Shown: positions 22,471 through 35,701, counted from the first letter of the stretch. The stretch: 64,000 nt of DNA from Aegilops tauschii subsp. strangulata (GCF_002575655.3 NC_053037.3:503200544-503264543), one strand, 5' to 3'. Numbers and translations: made by a program. Notes: generated from the letters alone by a model not told the origin.

Positions 22471-24184
22471 TGTTGGGGAACGTAGTAATTTCAAAAAATT
22501 TCTACTCACACGCAAGATCATGGTGATGCATAGCAACGAGAGGGGAGAGTGTTGTCCACATACCCTCGTAGACCGATAGCGGAAGCGTTAACACAACGCG
22601 GTTGATGTAGTCGTACGTCTTCACGATCCGACCGATCAAGTACCGAACGCACGGCACCTCCGAGTTCAGCACACGTTCAGCTCGATGACGTCCCTCGAAC
22701 TCCGATCCAGCCGAGTGTTGAGGGAGAGTTTCGTCAGCACGACGGCGTGGTGACAATGATGATGTTCTACCGACACAGGGCTTCGCCTAAGCACCGCTAC
22801 GATATTATCGAGGTGTAATATGGTGGAGGGGGGCACCGCACACGGCTAAGAGATCAACAGATCAATTGTTGTATCTATGGGGTGCCCCCCTGCCCCCGTA
22901 TATAAAGGAGCAAGGGGGAGGCCGCCGGCCAAGGAGGAGGGCGCGCCAAGGGGGGAGTGCTACTCCCACCGGGAGTAGGACTCCTCCTTTCCTTGTTGGA
23001 ATAGGAGAAGGGAAGGGAGAAGGAGAAAGAAGGAAGGGGCGCCCCCCTCCCTAGTCCAATTCGGACTAGTCCATGGGGAGGGGTGCGGCCACCCTTTGGG
23101 GCCTTTCTCTACTTTCCCGTATGGCCCATTAAGGCCCAATACGAATTCCCGTAACTCTCCGGTACTCCGAAAAATATCCGAATCACTCGGAACCTTTCCG
23201 AAGTCCGAATATAGTCGTCCAATATATCGATCTTGACGTCTCGGCCATTTCGAGACTCCTCGTCATGTCCGCGATCTCATCCCGGACTCCGAACTCCTTC
23301 GGTACATCCAAACACATAAACTCATAATATAACCATCATCGTTACGTTAAGCGTGCGGACCCTACGGGTTCGAGAACTATGTAGACATGACCGAGACACC
23401 TCTCCGGTCAATAACCAATAGCGGAACCTGGATGCTCATATTGGTTCCCACATATTCTACGAAGAATTTTATCGGTCAGACCGCATAACAACATACGTTG
23501 TTCCCTTTGTCATCGGTATGTTACTTGCCCGAGATTCGATCATCGGTATCTCGATACGTAGTTCAATCTCGTTACCGGCAAGTCTCTTTACTCGTTCCAT
23601 AATACATCATCCCGCAACTAGCTCATTAGTTGCAATGCTTGCAAGGCTTATAGTGATGTGCATTACCGAGTGGGCCCAGAGATACCTCTCCGACAATCGG
23701 AGTGACAAATCCTAATCTCGAAATACGCCAACCCAACAAGTACCTTCGGAGACACCTATAGAGCACCTTTATAATGACCCAGTTACGTTGTGACGTTTGG
23801 TAGCACACAAAGTGTTCCTCCGGTAAACGGGAGTTGCATAATCTCATAGTCATAGGAACATGTATAAGTCATGAAGAAAGAAATAGCAACATACTAAACG
23901 ATCGAGTGCTAAGCTAACGGAATGGGTCAAGTCAATCACATCATTCTCCTAATGATGTGATCCCGTTAACCAAATGACAACTCATGTCTATGGCTAGGAA
24001 ACATAACCATCTTTGATCAACGAGCTAGTCAAGTAGAGGCATACTAGTGACACTCTGTTTGTCTACGTATTCACACATGTATCAAGTTTCCGGTTAATAC
24101 AATTCTAGCAAGAATAATAAACATTTATCATGATATAAGGAATAAATAATAACTTTATTATTGCTTCTAGGGCATATTCCTTCA
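22471..24184 (-). repeat. 5' LTR of the Angela element
   Basis: Nearly identical by eye to 15707-17412. Contains the promoter region with TTTATATAC on the minus strand (about 22898-22906). Confidence 0.95.
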
Positions 24185-24206
24185 GTCGCACCTACAACCC
24201 GACATT

Positions 24207-24224
24207 TGGCGCCCACCGTGGGGC
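24207..24224 (+). other. Primer binding site of gypsy A
   Basis: TGGCGCCCACCGTGGGGC begins two bases after the LTR end at 24204. Position and TGGCGCC start fit a gypsy primer binding site; the tRNA is not assigned. Confidence 0.8.
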
Positions 24225-24229
24225 CAGGT

Positions 24230-27200
24230 GCACCGTCGTCCGGAGACCTGTTCTGGACGGGAACCCTTTTTCTCCCCCGCGAGCGTAGCCAGCCTGCTAC
24301 GCCCGATGGCGCTTGCCCTGGCGCGCTACAAGGCGTCGACGACGCCTGCGCGGCGAGCTGCCTCGCCGACCTTCTTGGCGAGACTCACATCTCCGACGAG
24401 GGCACAGACTACCCCGAGAGCCGCCTCGTCAGCCTCCTCGACCAGCTTCACGTCTCCAGCGAGCTTGCTGTGGACTTGGAGTCGGTCGGCTCCACTGACC
24501 CGATGCTTGTCGACTCCGACACGGCATCGCTTGACGCCTTCCCCACCAACGTGGTGATGATCGACGACCCTCTCCCTCGAGCCGACAGTGGCAGCCGCGC
24601 TGTCACCAAGGTGCTGGTCATCAGCCATGGCGCCGTCTCGGACGAGAACGCCCATGACGCCCTACAAGCGGCGCTGCACGACTTGTCCATCCCCATCCCG
24701 GCCGACGCCGACGCCGACGCTAAGACTCTGGAGGCATGCCGCCTCGCCCTCATCGCGGAGGGCCAGAAGATAGCATCCATGAGATGCCTCACTAAGGCTC
24801 ACCAGCGTGATGTCGACCGCGCCGCCTTTGGTACGCTGCCTCCTGGCGGGCCGAGCCGAGCCGTCCTCGTCAAGAAGCACGGCGCGGCCATCGCCAGCAT
24901 GCTGGGAGCAGACCGCTCAGTCTACGCCACGCCACTCGAGAACCTGCGTGCCGCTTAGGCGGCCGTAGACGAGCTGAATGGGCTGGGGGCTGATGAGCTC
25001 CCCTACATGACTAGACGCATCCAGCAGCTCATCGACGCGGCTGCAGAACGGCATGAAGCCGGCGCCCGCGCTGAGAGTCCTCCCCCACGCCGAGAACACG
25101 CCGCGACATCCCAGACGCCGACTGCGAGCGGTGCCCGCGCAAGAAAAGACAAGGAGCCGGCTGCTAGCCGCACCCGGACTCGGGTCACCATTGAGCGCGA
25201 CCCAGAAGGCCGCCCCAGAGTGGTGGAACGACAAGGCAATCCGCCTCCCCCCCTGCCTCGTGGGGGGAAGATATCCCACCCCGCCGCCTGTCACGCATCC
25301 GACTCTCGGCGGCCGACTAGGCCATCGCGAAGGAGTCGGCGAGAATGATGCCCACCACCGGATCGACCGCCTAGCGCGATCCCTGGCGCTAGAAGAAGAA
25401 GATGATGTCGGCCCCCCTTTCTTTGGCCCCCGCATCCGTGACGAGCCCTTCCCCAAAGTGTTCTCACTCCCAAGAGACACGCCAAAATACAACGGCTCCG
25501 TGAAGCCGGAAGATTGGTTGATCGACTACTCTACCGCAGTCAGCATAGCAAACTGCAACAGGCGCGTTGCCGTGAAGTACGTCCCTCTCATGCTTCAAGG
25601 CACGGCACGCACCTGGCTGAACAGCCTCAAGCCCTACATGGTCAACAGCTGGCTAGACTTCACGGAAGTCTTCATCCGCAACTTCACCAACACATACAAG
25701 CGGCCTCCCAAGCCCCACCAGCTCTCCTTATGCGTCCAAGGGCCCAGCAAATCGACTCGTGACTACCTCACGCGTTGGGCCGAGCTCCGCAACTCCTATG
25801 AGGGGGTGCACGAGGTTCAAGCCATAGAGTACTTCACCGCCGGGTGCCGAGAGGGCACCCTTCTCGAGCATCGACTCCTCTGCGACGAGCCGACTACCCT
25901 CGACGAGCTGCTGATCATAGCAGACAAGTACGCCACGGTCGACTCCTCGATGAAGACCGAGCTCCGAGTGGAAGCCTCTGGAAAGGTGCTCGCTCCGGCT
26001 CCCAAGACGCCGGCTGGTGACTCCAACCGACGCCCCTACCAGAACGACCACAAGCGCAAGGCCCCTATGCCGCCTTCCACCAGTCGGCAAGTAGCCACCG
26101 TCGAAGACGAACAGCCCGAAGAGCGGCCCGCGCCCAAGAGGAAGGGCGGCAGGCCGGCTTGGCAGCCGGCCTTCTCCTACGAGCAAACTCTTGATGCCCC
26201 CTGCAAGTTCCACAGCGGCGTGAAGCCGTCCAACCACATGACCCGGAAGTGCCATTGGCTCACGCGGATCTCCAAGGGCGAGGGGTTGGTGCCGCCTCCA
26301 CCTCCTGGCCCGCCGCCTCCAGCCCCTGAGCAGCCGGCTGTTCGACCAGTAGTCGGAGCCATTCAAGATGAGTTCCCAGATGAGCACGCCGCCTACGTCG
26401 TCTTCATGAGCCAGATTGAAGACAAGCGCAGTCGACGCCGACAGCACCAAGAAGTCAACACGGTCACCTCCAGCAACCCTGAGTTCATGCATTGGTCTGA
26501 AAGGCCTATCAGCTGGAGCCGGGCCGATCACCCAGAGGTGATGCCGTCTCCGGGCTCCTATGCATTGGTGCTGGACGCCACCCTCGCGAAGGAAAGGCGA
26601 GATGCCCGTTTCTCCCGTGTGCTGATTGATGGCGGAAGCAGCATCAACATACTGTACCGCGACACCATGGAGAAGTTGAACCTCAGGGTGAAGCAGCTCA
26701 TGCCAAGTCGGACTGTGTTCCATGACATCGTACCCAGCCTATCCTATTCCCCAATCGGCAAGATCAAGATGGATGTTCTCTTCGGAGACAAGGATCACTT
26801 TCGCCGAGAAGCGATCTGGTTTGAAGTAGTGGATCTAGAGAGCCCTTACCATGCCTTGCTTGGCCGACCTGCCCTGACCAAGTTCATGGTTGTGCCCCAC
26901 TACGCCTACCTCAAGATGAAGATGCCGAGTTCAAAGGGGATCATCATCATAGCCGGAGACTACAAGAAGTCCACCGAGTGTGCTGCCGCCAGCAGCCGGC
27001 TGGCCGAGTCCCTCGTGATTGATGAAGAGAAGAAGATGCTGGACCGAGTCGTGGCCATGGCCGGCAAGCAGCCGGCCCTGTCCCCCAACCCCAAGGAATA
27101 TGATGCTCAGGGCTCCTTCCAGCCGGGGAAACAAAGAAGATACCTCTGGACCCAGAGAACCCGGAGAGGTTTGCTGTCATTGGTGCAAACCTGGACAGTA

Positions 27201-27284
27201 AATAGGAAGGCGAGCTCGTCGACTTCCTCCGTGAGAATCGGGACCTCTTTGCATGGTCCCCAAAGGACATGTCGGGTGTTCTGA
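24230..27284 (+). pseudogene. gag-protease of gypsy A
   Basis: The first frame, open from 24161, is broken by one TAG (24956-24958) and continues in the same frame to 25348. A frameshift then leads to a long frame to 27284. Visible: gag capsid region (GPRIRDEPFPK, PEDWLIDYSTAVSIANCNRR, TARTWLNSL, about 25430-25960), zinc-knuckle-like CX2HX7HX4C (CKFH...H...C, about 26200-26250), Pro-rich linker (PPPPPGPPPPAP), and aspartic protease (VLIDGGSSINILY at about 26620; HALLGRPALTKF). The frame runs off into a wrong frame near 27130, before RT. The true start could not be decided. Confidence 0.85.
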
Positions 27285-30200
27285 AGGATTTCGCCGAGCA
27301 CAAGCTAAACGTCCGAGCGGACGCGAAACTAGGCAAGCAGCCTCTCCGCCGACTGTCGGAGGAGAAGAGATAGCCCGGCTCCTGGCCGCCAGCTTCATTA
27401 TGGAAGTGTTTTTTCCAGAGTGGCTTGCCAACCCGGTCTTGGTGTTCAAGAAGAACAATAAATGGTGTATGTGTATAGATTACACCAGCCTCAACAAAGC
27501 CTGCCCCAAAGATCCGTTTGCCCTACCACAGATCGATCAAGTGATAGACTCCACAGCCGGATGCGAGCTGTTGAGTTTCTTGGATGCTTACTCAGGATAC
27601 CACCAGATCAAGTTGGACCCAGCCGACCGCTTGAAGACTGCCTTCATCACACCATTCGGAGCTTTCTGCTACCTAACTATGACATTCGGCTTGAGAAATG
27701 CCGGTGCCACTTTTCAGCGTTGCATGCAGAAATGCCTCCTCAAGCAACTCGGCAGAAATGCCCACGTCTATGTAGACGATATTGTGGTGAAGACGGAGAA
27801 GCGCGGCACCCTGCTGGAAGACCTCAGAGAAACATTTGCCAACTTGCGCCGATTCCAGATCAAGGCAACCCTGAGAAATGCGTGTTCGGAGTACCAGCCG
27901 GCCAGCTTTTAGGCTTTTTGGTCTCCGAACACGGCATTGAGTGCAACCCAGTGAAGATCAAGGCCATAGAGAGAATGGAGATTCCTACCAAGCAGCGAGA
28001 CGTTCAGAAGTTTACCGGGTGCCTGGCCTCCCGAAACTGCTTTATCAGCCGGCTAGGGGAGAAGGCTCTCCCCCTGTACCGACTCACGAAGAAGTCCACC
28101 CACTTCAAGTGGAACGACCAAGCAGACCAAGCTTTCCGCGAGTTGAAGAAGATGCTGACCACACCACCTGTCCTGGCAGCGCCGACTGAGAAAGAGCCCA
28201 TGCTGCTTTACATTGCTGCGACCAGCCGAGTGGTCAGTACAGTCATCGTGGTCCAACGCCCAGAAGAAGGCCGAGCTCAGTTGGTCCAGAGGCCGGTATA
28301 TTATTTGAGCGAAGTACTGTCCACCTCGAAGCAAAACTACCCGCATTACCAGAAGATGTGCTATGGAGTGTACTTCGCCGCCAAGAAGCTAAAGCCCTAC
28401 TTTCAAAAGCATCCCATCACGGTCGTATGCACTGCCCCGCTTGCCGAGATCATAGGCAGCCGGGATGCTTCCGGCCGGGTGGCTAAGTGGGCCATCGCGC
28501 TGGCTCCTTACACAATCTTCTACCAGCCCCGCACCGCCATCAAGTCCCAAGCATTGTCCGACTTCCTTGTCGACTGGGCCGAGACCTACTACCTACCACC
28601 GGCTCCCGACTCCACACATTGGCGGATGCACTTCGACGGATCCAAGATGCGCACCGGCTTGGGAGCCGGCATCGTCCTCACCTTTCCCAAGGGCGACAAG
28701 CTCAGATACACATTGCAAATTCATTTTGCCGCCTCCAACAACATGGCCGAGTACGAGGTGCTCATACATGGGCTCCGGCTAGCCAAAGAACTGGGCATAC
28801 ACCGGACCCTGTGTTATGGCGACTCAGATTTGGTGGTCCAGCAGTAATCTGGCGACTGGGACGCCAAGGACGCAAACATGGCAAGCTATCGATTCCTCGT
28901 CCAGCAAATCAGCGGATACTTTGAAGGGTGCGAGTTCCTCCATGTGCCACGGGCCAACAACGAGCAAGCAGATGCCCTGGCACGGAACGGCTCCACCCGA
29001 CAAGCTATACCAACCGGCGTCTCTCTCCAATGCCTCCTAAAACCCTCTGTCAAGCCGTCTCCAGAGTCGGACTCCATCTTCGTACCGCCTGCCCCTGATG
29101 TAGTCGGATCCGACTTGGGGAACCTAGCAGGCGGCTCGGGGACTTCGAAAAGCGGCCCGGGGACTGCCGTAGTCGCACCCGGCTCGGGGACTTCAGAACC
29201 CGGCCCGGCGACTGCAGCAGTCGGCCCGGGGACTGCAACGACACAACAGGAGGTGGCCGACTCCAACTCTTCACCACCGAACCCACCCACCCGGGTCACA
29301 GTAGCCGTACTGACAACAGAAGGAGTCAGAGCTCCATCATGGCCCCAGCCCTACCTCAACTTCCTAGTAAACAGAGAGCTGCCGACTGATGAGATCTCGG
29401 CAAGACTAGTTCAACGCCGAACCGGAGCATACGCAATAATAAACAGAGAACTTGTTAAGCGTAGCATCACTAGAGTCTTCCAGCGCTGCGTCGAACCAGA
29501 GAAGAGCATAGCAATCCTCAAGGATATCCACCAACGCGAATGCGGCCACCACGCGGCCTCAAGATCACTTTTCGCCAAAGCTTTCCGCCATGGTTTCTTC
29601 TGGCCGACTGCTTTGGAAGACACCAAGTAATTAGTCAAATGCTGCAAACGATGCCAAGTCTTCAGCTCCAAGCAACACCTGCCGGCTTCTGCACTCAAGA
29701 CCATCCCCCTCACCTGGCCCTTTGCCGTTTGGGGGCTGGACATGGTGGGGCCATTCAAGACAGCCCGCGGCGGCATGACACATCTGCTTGTCGCCGTGGA
29801 CAAATTCACCAAGTGGATTGAAGCGAAGCCAATCAAGAAGATGAACTGGCCGACTGCCGTGACATTCATCGCAGATATCACCACTCGGTATGGTATACCA
29901 CAGAACACCATCACCGACAATTGCACAAACTTTGCCAAGGGAGCACTGGCAAATTTCTGCGCGACACAGGGCATCCGACTGGACTTAGCGTCCGTTGCCC
30001 ACCCGCAGTCAAACGGCCTGGTCGAGCGAGCAAACGGCCTCATCCTCTCCGGCATCAAGCCCCGACTGGTCGTACCATTGGAGCGTTCGGCCGGCTGCTG
30101 GCTTGATGAGCTGCCGGCTGTCCTCTGGAGTCTGCGTACTACCCCGAACAAGTCAACCGGCTTCACTCCTTTCTTCCTTGTATATGGTGCTGAGGCCGTC

Positions 30201-30605
30201 ATCCCAACTAACATCGAGTTCGACTCGCCTCGGGTCACCATGTACACGGAGGCGGAGGCCAAGGAAGCGCGAGAAGACGGTGTCGACCTGCTGGAAGAGG
30301 GCCGGCTGTTTGCACTCAGCCGGTCCGCCATCTACCTGCAGGGTTTGCGCTGTTACCACAACCGGAAGGTCAAGCCAAGATCCTTCCAAGAGGGCGATCT
30401 TGTGCTCCGGCTGATCCAGCGAACAGCCGGCCAGCACAAGCTCTCGGCCCCTTGGGAAGGCCCATTCGTCATTAGCAAGGCCCTAGACAACGACTCCTAC
30501 TACCTTATCGACGCACAGAAGCCGAGGGCACGCAAGAGGTATGATTCCGGCAAGGAGTCAGAGCGACCATGGAATGCCAATCTCCTGAGAAGATTTTACA
30601 GTTAA
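27130..30605 (+). pseudogene. pol of gypsy A (RT, RNase H, integrase) with frameshifts and two stops
   Basis: RT 27380-27880 with DYTSLNKACP, LDAYSGYHQIKL and an intact HVYVDDIVVKT box. Frameshifts near 27360 and 27870. RT thumb and connection to 28560, then RNase H (MHFDGSKMRTGLGAGIVL, SNNMAEYEVLIHGL, YGDSDLVVQQ) ending in TAA at 28845-28847. A Gly/Pro linker follows (29131-29235). Integrase: HHCC region (ECGHHAASRS ... CKRCQ) with TAA at 29628-29630 between the His and Cys pairs, then the DDE core GLDMVGPF, ITDNCTNF, SNGLVERANG and a C-terminal domain to the stop at 30605. Catalytic acids are kept. Confidence 0.9.
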
Positions 30606-31254
30606 AAGCAGTATGTATCACGCTACCTGTTTGTATTAAGTACAAGACAACAGGACCCCCGAGGCGCACTCGGGGACTACCCTCCTTTATCTATGAATGA
30701 CGAGTGTCATACCCATGAATGTACTATTACATTTGATTCTCTATCTGGCACCGGGTTCGACTAGTCGGCCCGGGGACTGGCCGCCTTGAGTTATATTAAA
30801 AGTTCTACCTGAAGTTAGACAAGTAATGTGCCAGCACCCGAGCCCTCTCTTGTTGTAAGTCGCAGCTCGAAGAACCGACTGTCCGACTGGCAAGAGCCAA
30901 AGGTAGGAAAGGTTGCCCACACGAAAAACGGCTAAGGACTAACGAACCTATATAACACAAGCCGGCCTCCCACCACACCTACCGGCTGTCAGAACAGCCG
31001 GCTGGCCGGCTTCCTAGTCACTTCGCTACAATCCAGGAAAGCTAGAGTACTTGCCCTCCCAACCGACAAAGCACTTCTCCAGCCACAGACTGCAGAGCAG
31101 CTGTCCGGCTGGGAAGGCGACAACCAAGGGAGGGCGGCAAAGGAAACAGCCAAAGGACGAAAAGCAAGAACAATGGGAAGCCAAACACATGCATGATTAT
31201 ATTTACACATAAGGCCTTCAACAGGCCGGCAGTCAAAATAGTTTGAATACACCC
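30606..31254. other. Non-coding spacer between integrase and the antisense gene of gypsy A
   Basis: GC-rich, with repeated CGGGGACTAC and CCGGCTGG motifs. No gene supported. Confidence 0.6.
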
Positions 31255-34200
31255 CTAGTGGATGGAACTGCGCAAACTGAACAAAATATTGTTCAAAGAG
31301 TAATAAAACAGGAATGTAAAGGCGGCAGATAAGGCTAAGGGCGCAACAGGGGAGCCGGGCTGGTCGGTGGAGACGGCAACGCCGGCTGGAGGTGTGGCTG
31401 GCTGGCGAGTCTTGGCTTGATCATCGCCGGCTGTAGGCGGTGCACTCGCACGCGCCTTGTTGCTGGAGGCACGGTCAAGCTGAGGCTGGCCGACTGCTCC
31501 ACCATCTGGCACAGCGTCTTCACCCTCCTCCTCCTCCTCCTCCTCCTCGCCCTCGTCGCTGGAGTCGATCTGCTCCGCCGAGTCCTCGCCATCTGCTGGG
31601 TTCAGCCCGAACCACTCCTCCGGCTGGGCAACGCCATTATCATCCACCTCAGGAGCAAAGGCGCTGGTGTCGGTGTAGTCGGCGATCGCCGAGGCACGCT
31701 GGATGATAGCCGGCCACGCCGGCTCCAGCTCCGTGTCGGCCTCCTACCGCCAGGTGGCCAACTGGTCCAAGCTCAGCTCAGGATACCAGGCTTTGACGAA
31801 CTCTAGCGCCCGCCTGGCGCCTGACCGAGCTGCAGAAGCCTTCCAGGCCTCGAAGCGGCCGGCTGCTACCTCCAGCCAGTCGGCAGTCCGACTGGGGGTG
31901 CGGGGAATCACCTCGCCGGGCCAGAGAGCGGCCAGCACTTGCGCCCCAACACGTTGAAGCCGGTGGAGCATGCAGTGAGCCGGCTGGAGGCTTGCTTGAA
32001 TCGCCAGGAGCTGTTCCTCAAGCGACCGGCGAGCGTTCGACGTGATCTCAGCACCAGCCTGCCTTTGCGCCTCGCGGTGGGCCTCGACGACCTGGTTGGC
32101 GGCAGTAGAGTAACCAGGGAAGTACTCTGCACAAGAAAGAAATAAAGAGAAAGAAGAGAAAAATACAAAGTTAGAGAATGAACCAAACGGCAAGCGGCAA
32201 ACAAGGAACGAAGAAGAAGGCGGCCTACCGTCAACCAAGTCTTCGATCTGGCCGTAGCCGTTGATCAACGACTGCCTCGCTTCAACCCAGCTCGCCGCCT
32301 CGGTCTCGTACTCGGCTTGGAGGGCGGCTTCGCTATCCTGCACCGCCTTCAGGGCCGCCTTGTGGCTCTCCTCCTCGTCGGCCAGCTTCTTGACCAGGCG
32401 GTCATGCTCCTGAGCCAAGGCGTCGAACTCGGCTTCCTTAGCACGAAGGGCGGCCTGGGTCCCACCCTGCTGCTCCCTCAGTTTGGCGTTGGCCGCTGCA
32501 GATATGGCAGAGAAGAAAAGAGCAATAATAAAGAAGTCGTCAGGAAAGATCCGACCCGACTGCTCAGCAGTCGGTCCGAATCTCGGGGACTACACCCAGT
32601 GGGTGCGCTGACGCGCCCCCACGTGAGATAAAAGATGAAGCACTTACTCCGGCTCTTAGTTAGACCAGCAGTCTTCTGGGTCAGCTCCCGAGCCTGGGAG
32701 TTGAAGGCAGCCGCACGGAGGTTGTGGTAGTCCTGCAAGTCGGACAGAGAAGCGAATGAGAACAAGATAGCAAACAAAGCCTACCAAGAAGTTCCAAGCC
32801 GCCTGCTCAGCAGCCGACTCAGAACTCGGGGACTACACCCAGTGGGTGCGCTGACGCGCCCCCACGGAAGAAACCAAGATCAAGAAGCAAAAAACGGGAA
32901 GACTCACCCGAATGGCCGCCCGTGTCGCGAGGAACTCGTCATTATATTGCCTCAGCACTTCGGCCTGGGACTGAAGCCGGTTCCGGACTTCTTGCGGCGC
33001 CACATTCACCACGGCCGTCCCACCACCCAGCGTCCACCCCGAGCTGGCGCTGGCCGTCTCCACGTCCTGGGCTGACGAGCTGGGGCCCGCGGCCTTCTGC
33101 GGGTCCGGAGCCGAAGTTGCCTTCCCCGCGCACTGGCGCGATGGCGACCGGACCACCAGGTCCGTCCTCACAGACGGCTCGCGTCCAGCCGATTGCGCAG
33201 GCGGCGCGTTAGGCCGGCTGCCTTGGGCCGCCCCAGTCGGCGAGGGCGGTGCCGCCTCCCTCTCCTGGACGACGGCGTCCTCCTCCCTCTCCATCCCCGG
33301 CAGGTCGCCGCCGGCTTCCTCCGGCAGGGGCTCCAGGATCTCGGGCGCCGCGACAGGCAGGGGGTGACAAGCAAGGCCCCCTCCGCTGCCGCTGCGGCTA
33401 TAGCCTCCGCCTGGGCCTTGGCCGCCGCGTCGGTTTGTGCCTTCGCCGACTCCTCCGCCTCCTTCTGCTCCACCTAGGCGGAAGCCGCCCTCAGCTCTTC
33501 CGCCTCCCGCTCCTCCCGCGCATTTCGCTCCATCGCTGCTTGAAGCTTGGCGCGGGGGCCCACGCGGCGGGTGCTCCCGGATCCTCCCGGCGATCCAACC
33601 ACGGAGGCGGCAGCAACCCGCTCAAGAGAAAGCGGAGCCCTATTTTTTGAGACAAGACAAGGACTTAGAAATCAACAAGAAGAAGGAATATGCAACAGAA
33701 TCTACACTTACGCCGAAACCGTTTGCGGCTGCTTCACCACCTTGCGGAAGCGGGCCGCCTTCGCGGCCGCCTCATCCCGTCTGGTCGCCGCCGCCCCGCC
33801 CTTGGGTTTCTTCGGCCGACTGCCGAACAAGCCCGACGCGGCCCAGCGCTTCGGCACGCCGCCTCGAGCAGGCGGCGCGGCGGAGGAACCCGCGCCATGG
33901 TCGGACGCCGGCTGGCGGCGCGGGACGATTTCCGCCTCGTCGTCATCCGGCCAGTCGTCGAAGCTAGCTCCAAGCCCGGAGCCGCCTGCGTCGCCGCCTC
34001 CCGCCTCGGTGTTGTCGTCCATGGCAGCAGCCCCCAAGTCGTTGTCCTCCAAGTCATGCTCCGCCCGGTCGGGGAGAAATCGGCGATCCGCCCCCGCTGT
34101 CCCGGCCGTAGGTTGAAGGAGAGGGCTGTGCAAAGACGTGCCGACTGGTCAGAGTCGGCCAAGAAAAACTTGGTGACAAAACTAAAAGAAGAGAAGATAA

Positions 34201-35099
34201 AGAAAGCATACCGTAGGCGGGGGATGAGCACGGGAGTACGGCTCCTTACCAAACTGCCACTCTGCGGAGAGCATGTAGTTCGCGAGATAGTTCACTATAT
34301 GAGCCACCTCGTCATGAGGCATCTCCTTGGTGCACATCCGACTCGGATCGAGTTGGCCACTCATTTGACTGATCAAATGAGGGCGGCTTTGAAGCGGGAG
34401 CACCCGGCGCACGACGAAGGCGGCCAGCAGGTCGGACCCAGTCAGGCCCTCCGACTGGATCATTACCCGGAGTCGGGCGACGGCGGCGGCTCCAGCCGGC
34501 GACAGCGTCATGGCCCGATAGGATCACTGGGGCCGCCTCCCAGCCGGCGGGCCGGCTACGTAAGACGGCAAGTTGACGTAGTCGCCTTGCGGGGCGACAT
34601 TCTTCATGTAGAAGTATGACTTCTGCCAGCGCTTCACCGACTGGATCAGCGTGATGACAGGGAAGGGGTTGTCGGCTGCCGGCCTTCACATCGCGATGAA
34701 GGCGCCGCTCTGAGCCGGCACGCCCTGCATGCGGGTGCCGAGCTTGGATTGGAAGAATTCCCCCCAGAGCTCGAGGGTGGGAAGAACGCCAAGAAAGCCC
34801 TTGCACAGAGTGACGAAGGCGGACAGCAGCACCACCGTGTTTGGAGTGAGGTGGTGCGGCTGGAGCTGATAAAAGTCGAGGAAGGAGCGGAAGAAGGCAC
34901 TCGCGGGCAGACCGAGGCCGCGCAGGAAGTGCGAGCGAAAGATTACCCGCTCGCCTTCCTCCTGCGCCGGCGTGATCTCCTTCTCCGGCACGAGACGGAC
35001 CTGCACCTGGTCCTTGCCGGGCAACCGCCGCGTCTTGCGGAGGAAGTCGATGTGGTCCGTGTGGACGTTGGAGCCGTCCCAGTCTCCGTCGTACTGCAT
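31255..35099 (-). pseudogene. Antisense multi-exon gene of gypsy A: PF04195-like domain plus coiled coil
   Basis: Runs opposite to gag-pol. ATG at 35097-35099 (MQYDGDWDGSN...). Exon 1 encodes the plant 'putative gypsy-type transposon' domain: FLRGLGLPASAFFRSFLDFY, LTPNTVVLLSAFVTLC, GFLGVLPTLELW. A TGA at about 34686 with a frameshift, and another stop near 34523, break it; the frame resumes (VARLRVMIQSEGLTGSDLLAAFVVRRV) to a donor at about 34212. Further exons follow (about 34130-33710, 33650-32890, 32420-32228, 32129-31255), with GT-AG edges. They encode Ala/Glu-rich coiled coil (EEESHKAALKAVQDSEAALQ) and an acidic Glu tract. Role unknown; it parallels the gene in C. Confidence 0.75.
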
Positions 35100-35292
35100 G
35101 ATGGCGAGAAGCTGGCGAGAAAGGGTGCCGCGGTGGAGAAAGCACAGCCCCGCGGCGGCGAAGCTGCGGGGTAGTGCGAAGATTGGTGGGATGGCGCGGT
35201 GGCATGATGCTGCTGCGATGGAAAGAAGGAGGAAGAAGACGGCGGAGAGGGGATGAGCGTGCGAGCGTCTGCCGCTCCCCCTCCTCCCCCTA

Positions 35293-35298
35293 CTTATA
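35293..35298 (-). promoter_or_regulatory. TATA box of the antisense gene of gypsy A
   Basis: TATAAG in GAGGCTATAAGTAGGGG on the minus strand, about 195 bp upstream of the ATG at 35099. It lies inside the element, not in the LTR, so the antisense gene seems to have its own core promoter. Confidence 0.55.
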
Positions 35299-35299
35299 G

Positions 35300-35701
35300 C
35301 CTCGTGCGGCGAAGCCGAGGAGGCGAGGCGTGGGGGGAACGTGGGATTAACTGCGCCCACTCCCCCACGTCCCGCGATTACTGCGCCCTAACAACGTGCA
35401 GAAACTGCCGCCGGAAGGCGTGCGGCCCGCTTTGGGCCACAGAGAATCCGCGCCTGGGCCTAGGCATGGGAGTGATGGGCCCCCGGCCTGCGGCGACGTC
35501 CTGTCACGCGCGTGGGTTGGCAAGCTTTTTTCAGCCGGAAGGTGCCACGTGGTAGGCGGGCGGCGAGCGGCCGGCCCGCAACCCATCGTGCGCCCCTCCC
35601 GAAATTTTGCCAAGACGGCGCACCCAACCAAAGCCGGCTCCTAGCTGCTGGCTCATCAAGATAAGAAGCTGACCGAGCTTCTCGACCTCCTCTCAGCCTA
35701 C
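35300..35701. other. Upstream region of the antisense gene and end of gypsy A internal region
   Basis: GC-rich, no gene. It ends directly at the 3' LTR (35702); the sequence before the LTR is CTCTCAGCCTACTG and no clear purine tract is visible. Confidence 0.5.

Larger units (their letters stand above)
15707..24184 (-). mobile_element. Full-length Angela/WIS-type copia retrotransposon
   Basis: 8.5-kb minus-strand copia element. LTRs 15707-17412 (3') and 22471-24184 (5'), perfect TSD GTCGC (15702-15706, 24185-24189), primer binding site matching initiator Met-tRNA (22457-22469) and copia gene order gag, protease, integrase, RT, RNase H. It sits inside the 5' LTR of element A, close to that LTR's 3' end. 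Coding regions are full of stops and frameshifts, so it is not autonomous now. Confidence 0.96.

Noticed and set aside
25728..26723. Minus-strand open frame of 331 codons
   Set aside because: Opposite gag-protease of element A, where the plus strand carries clear gag and protease motifs.
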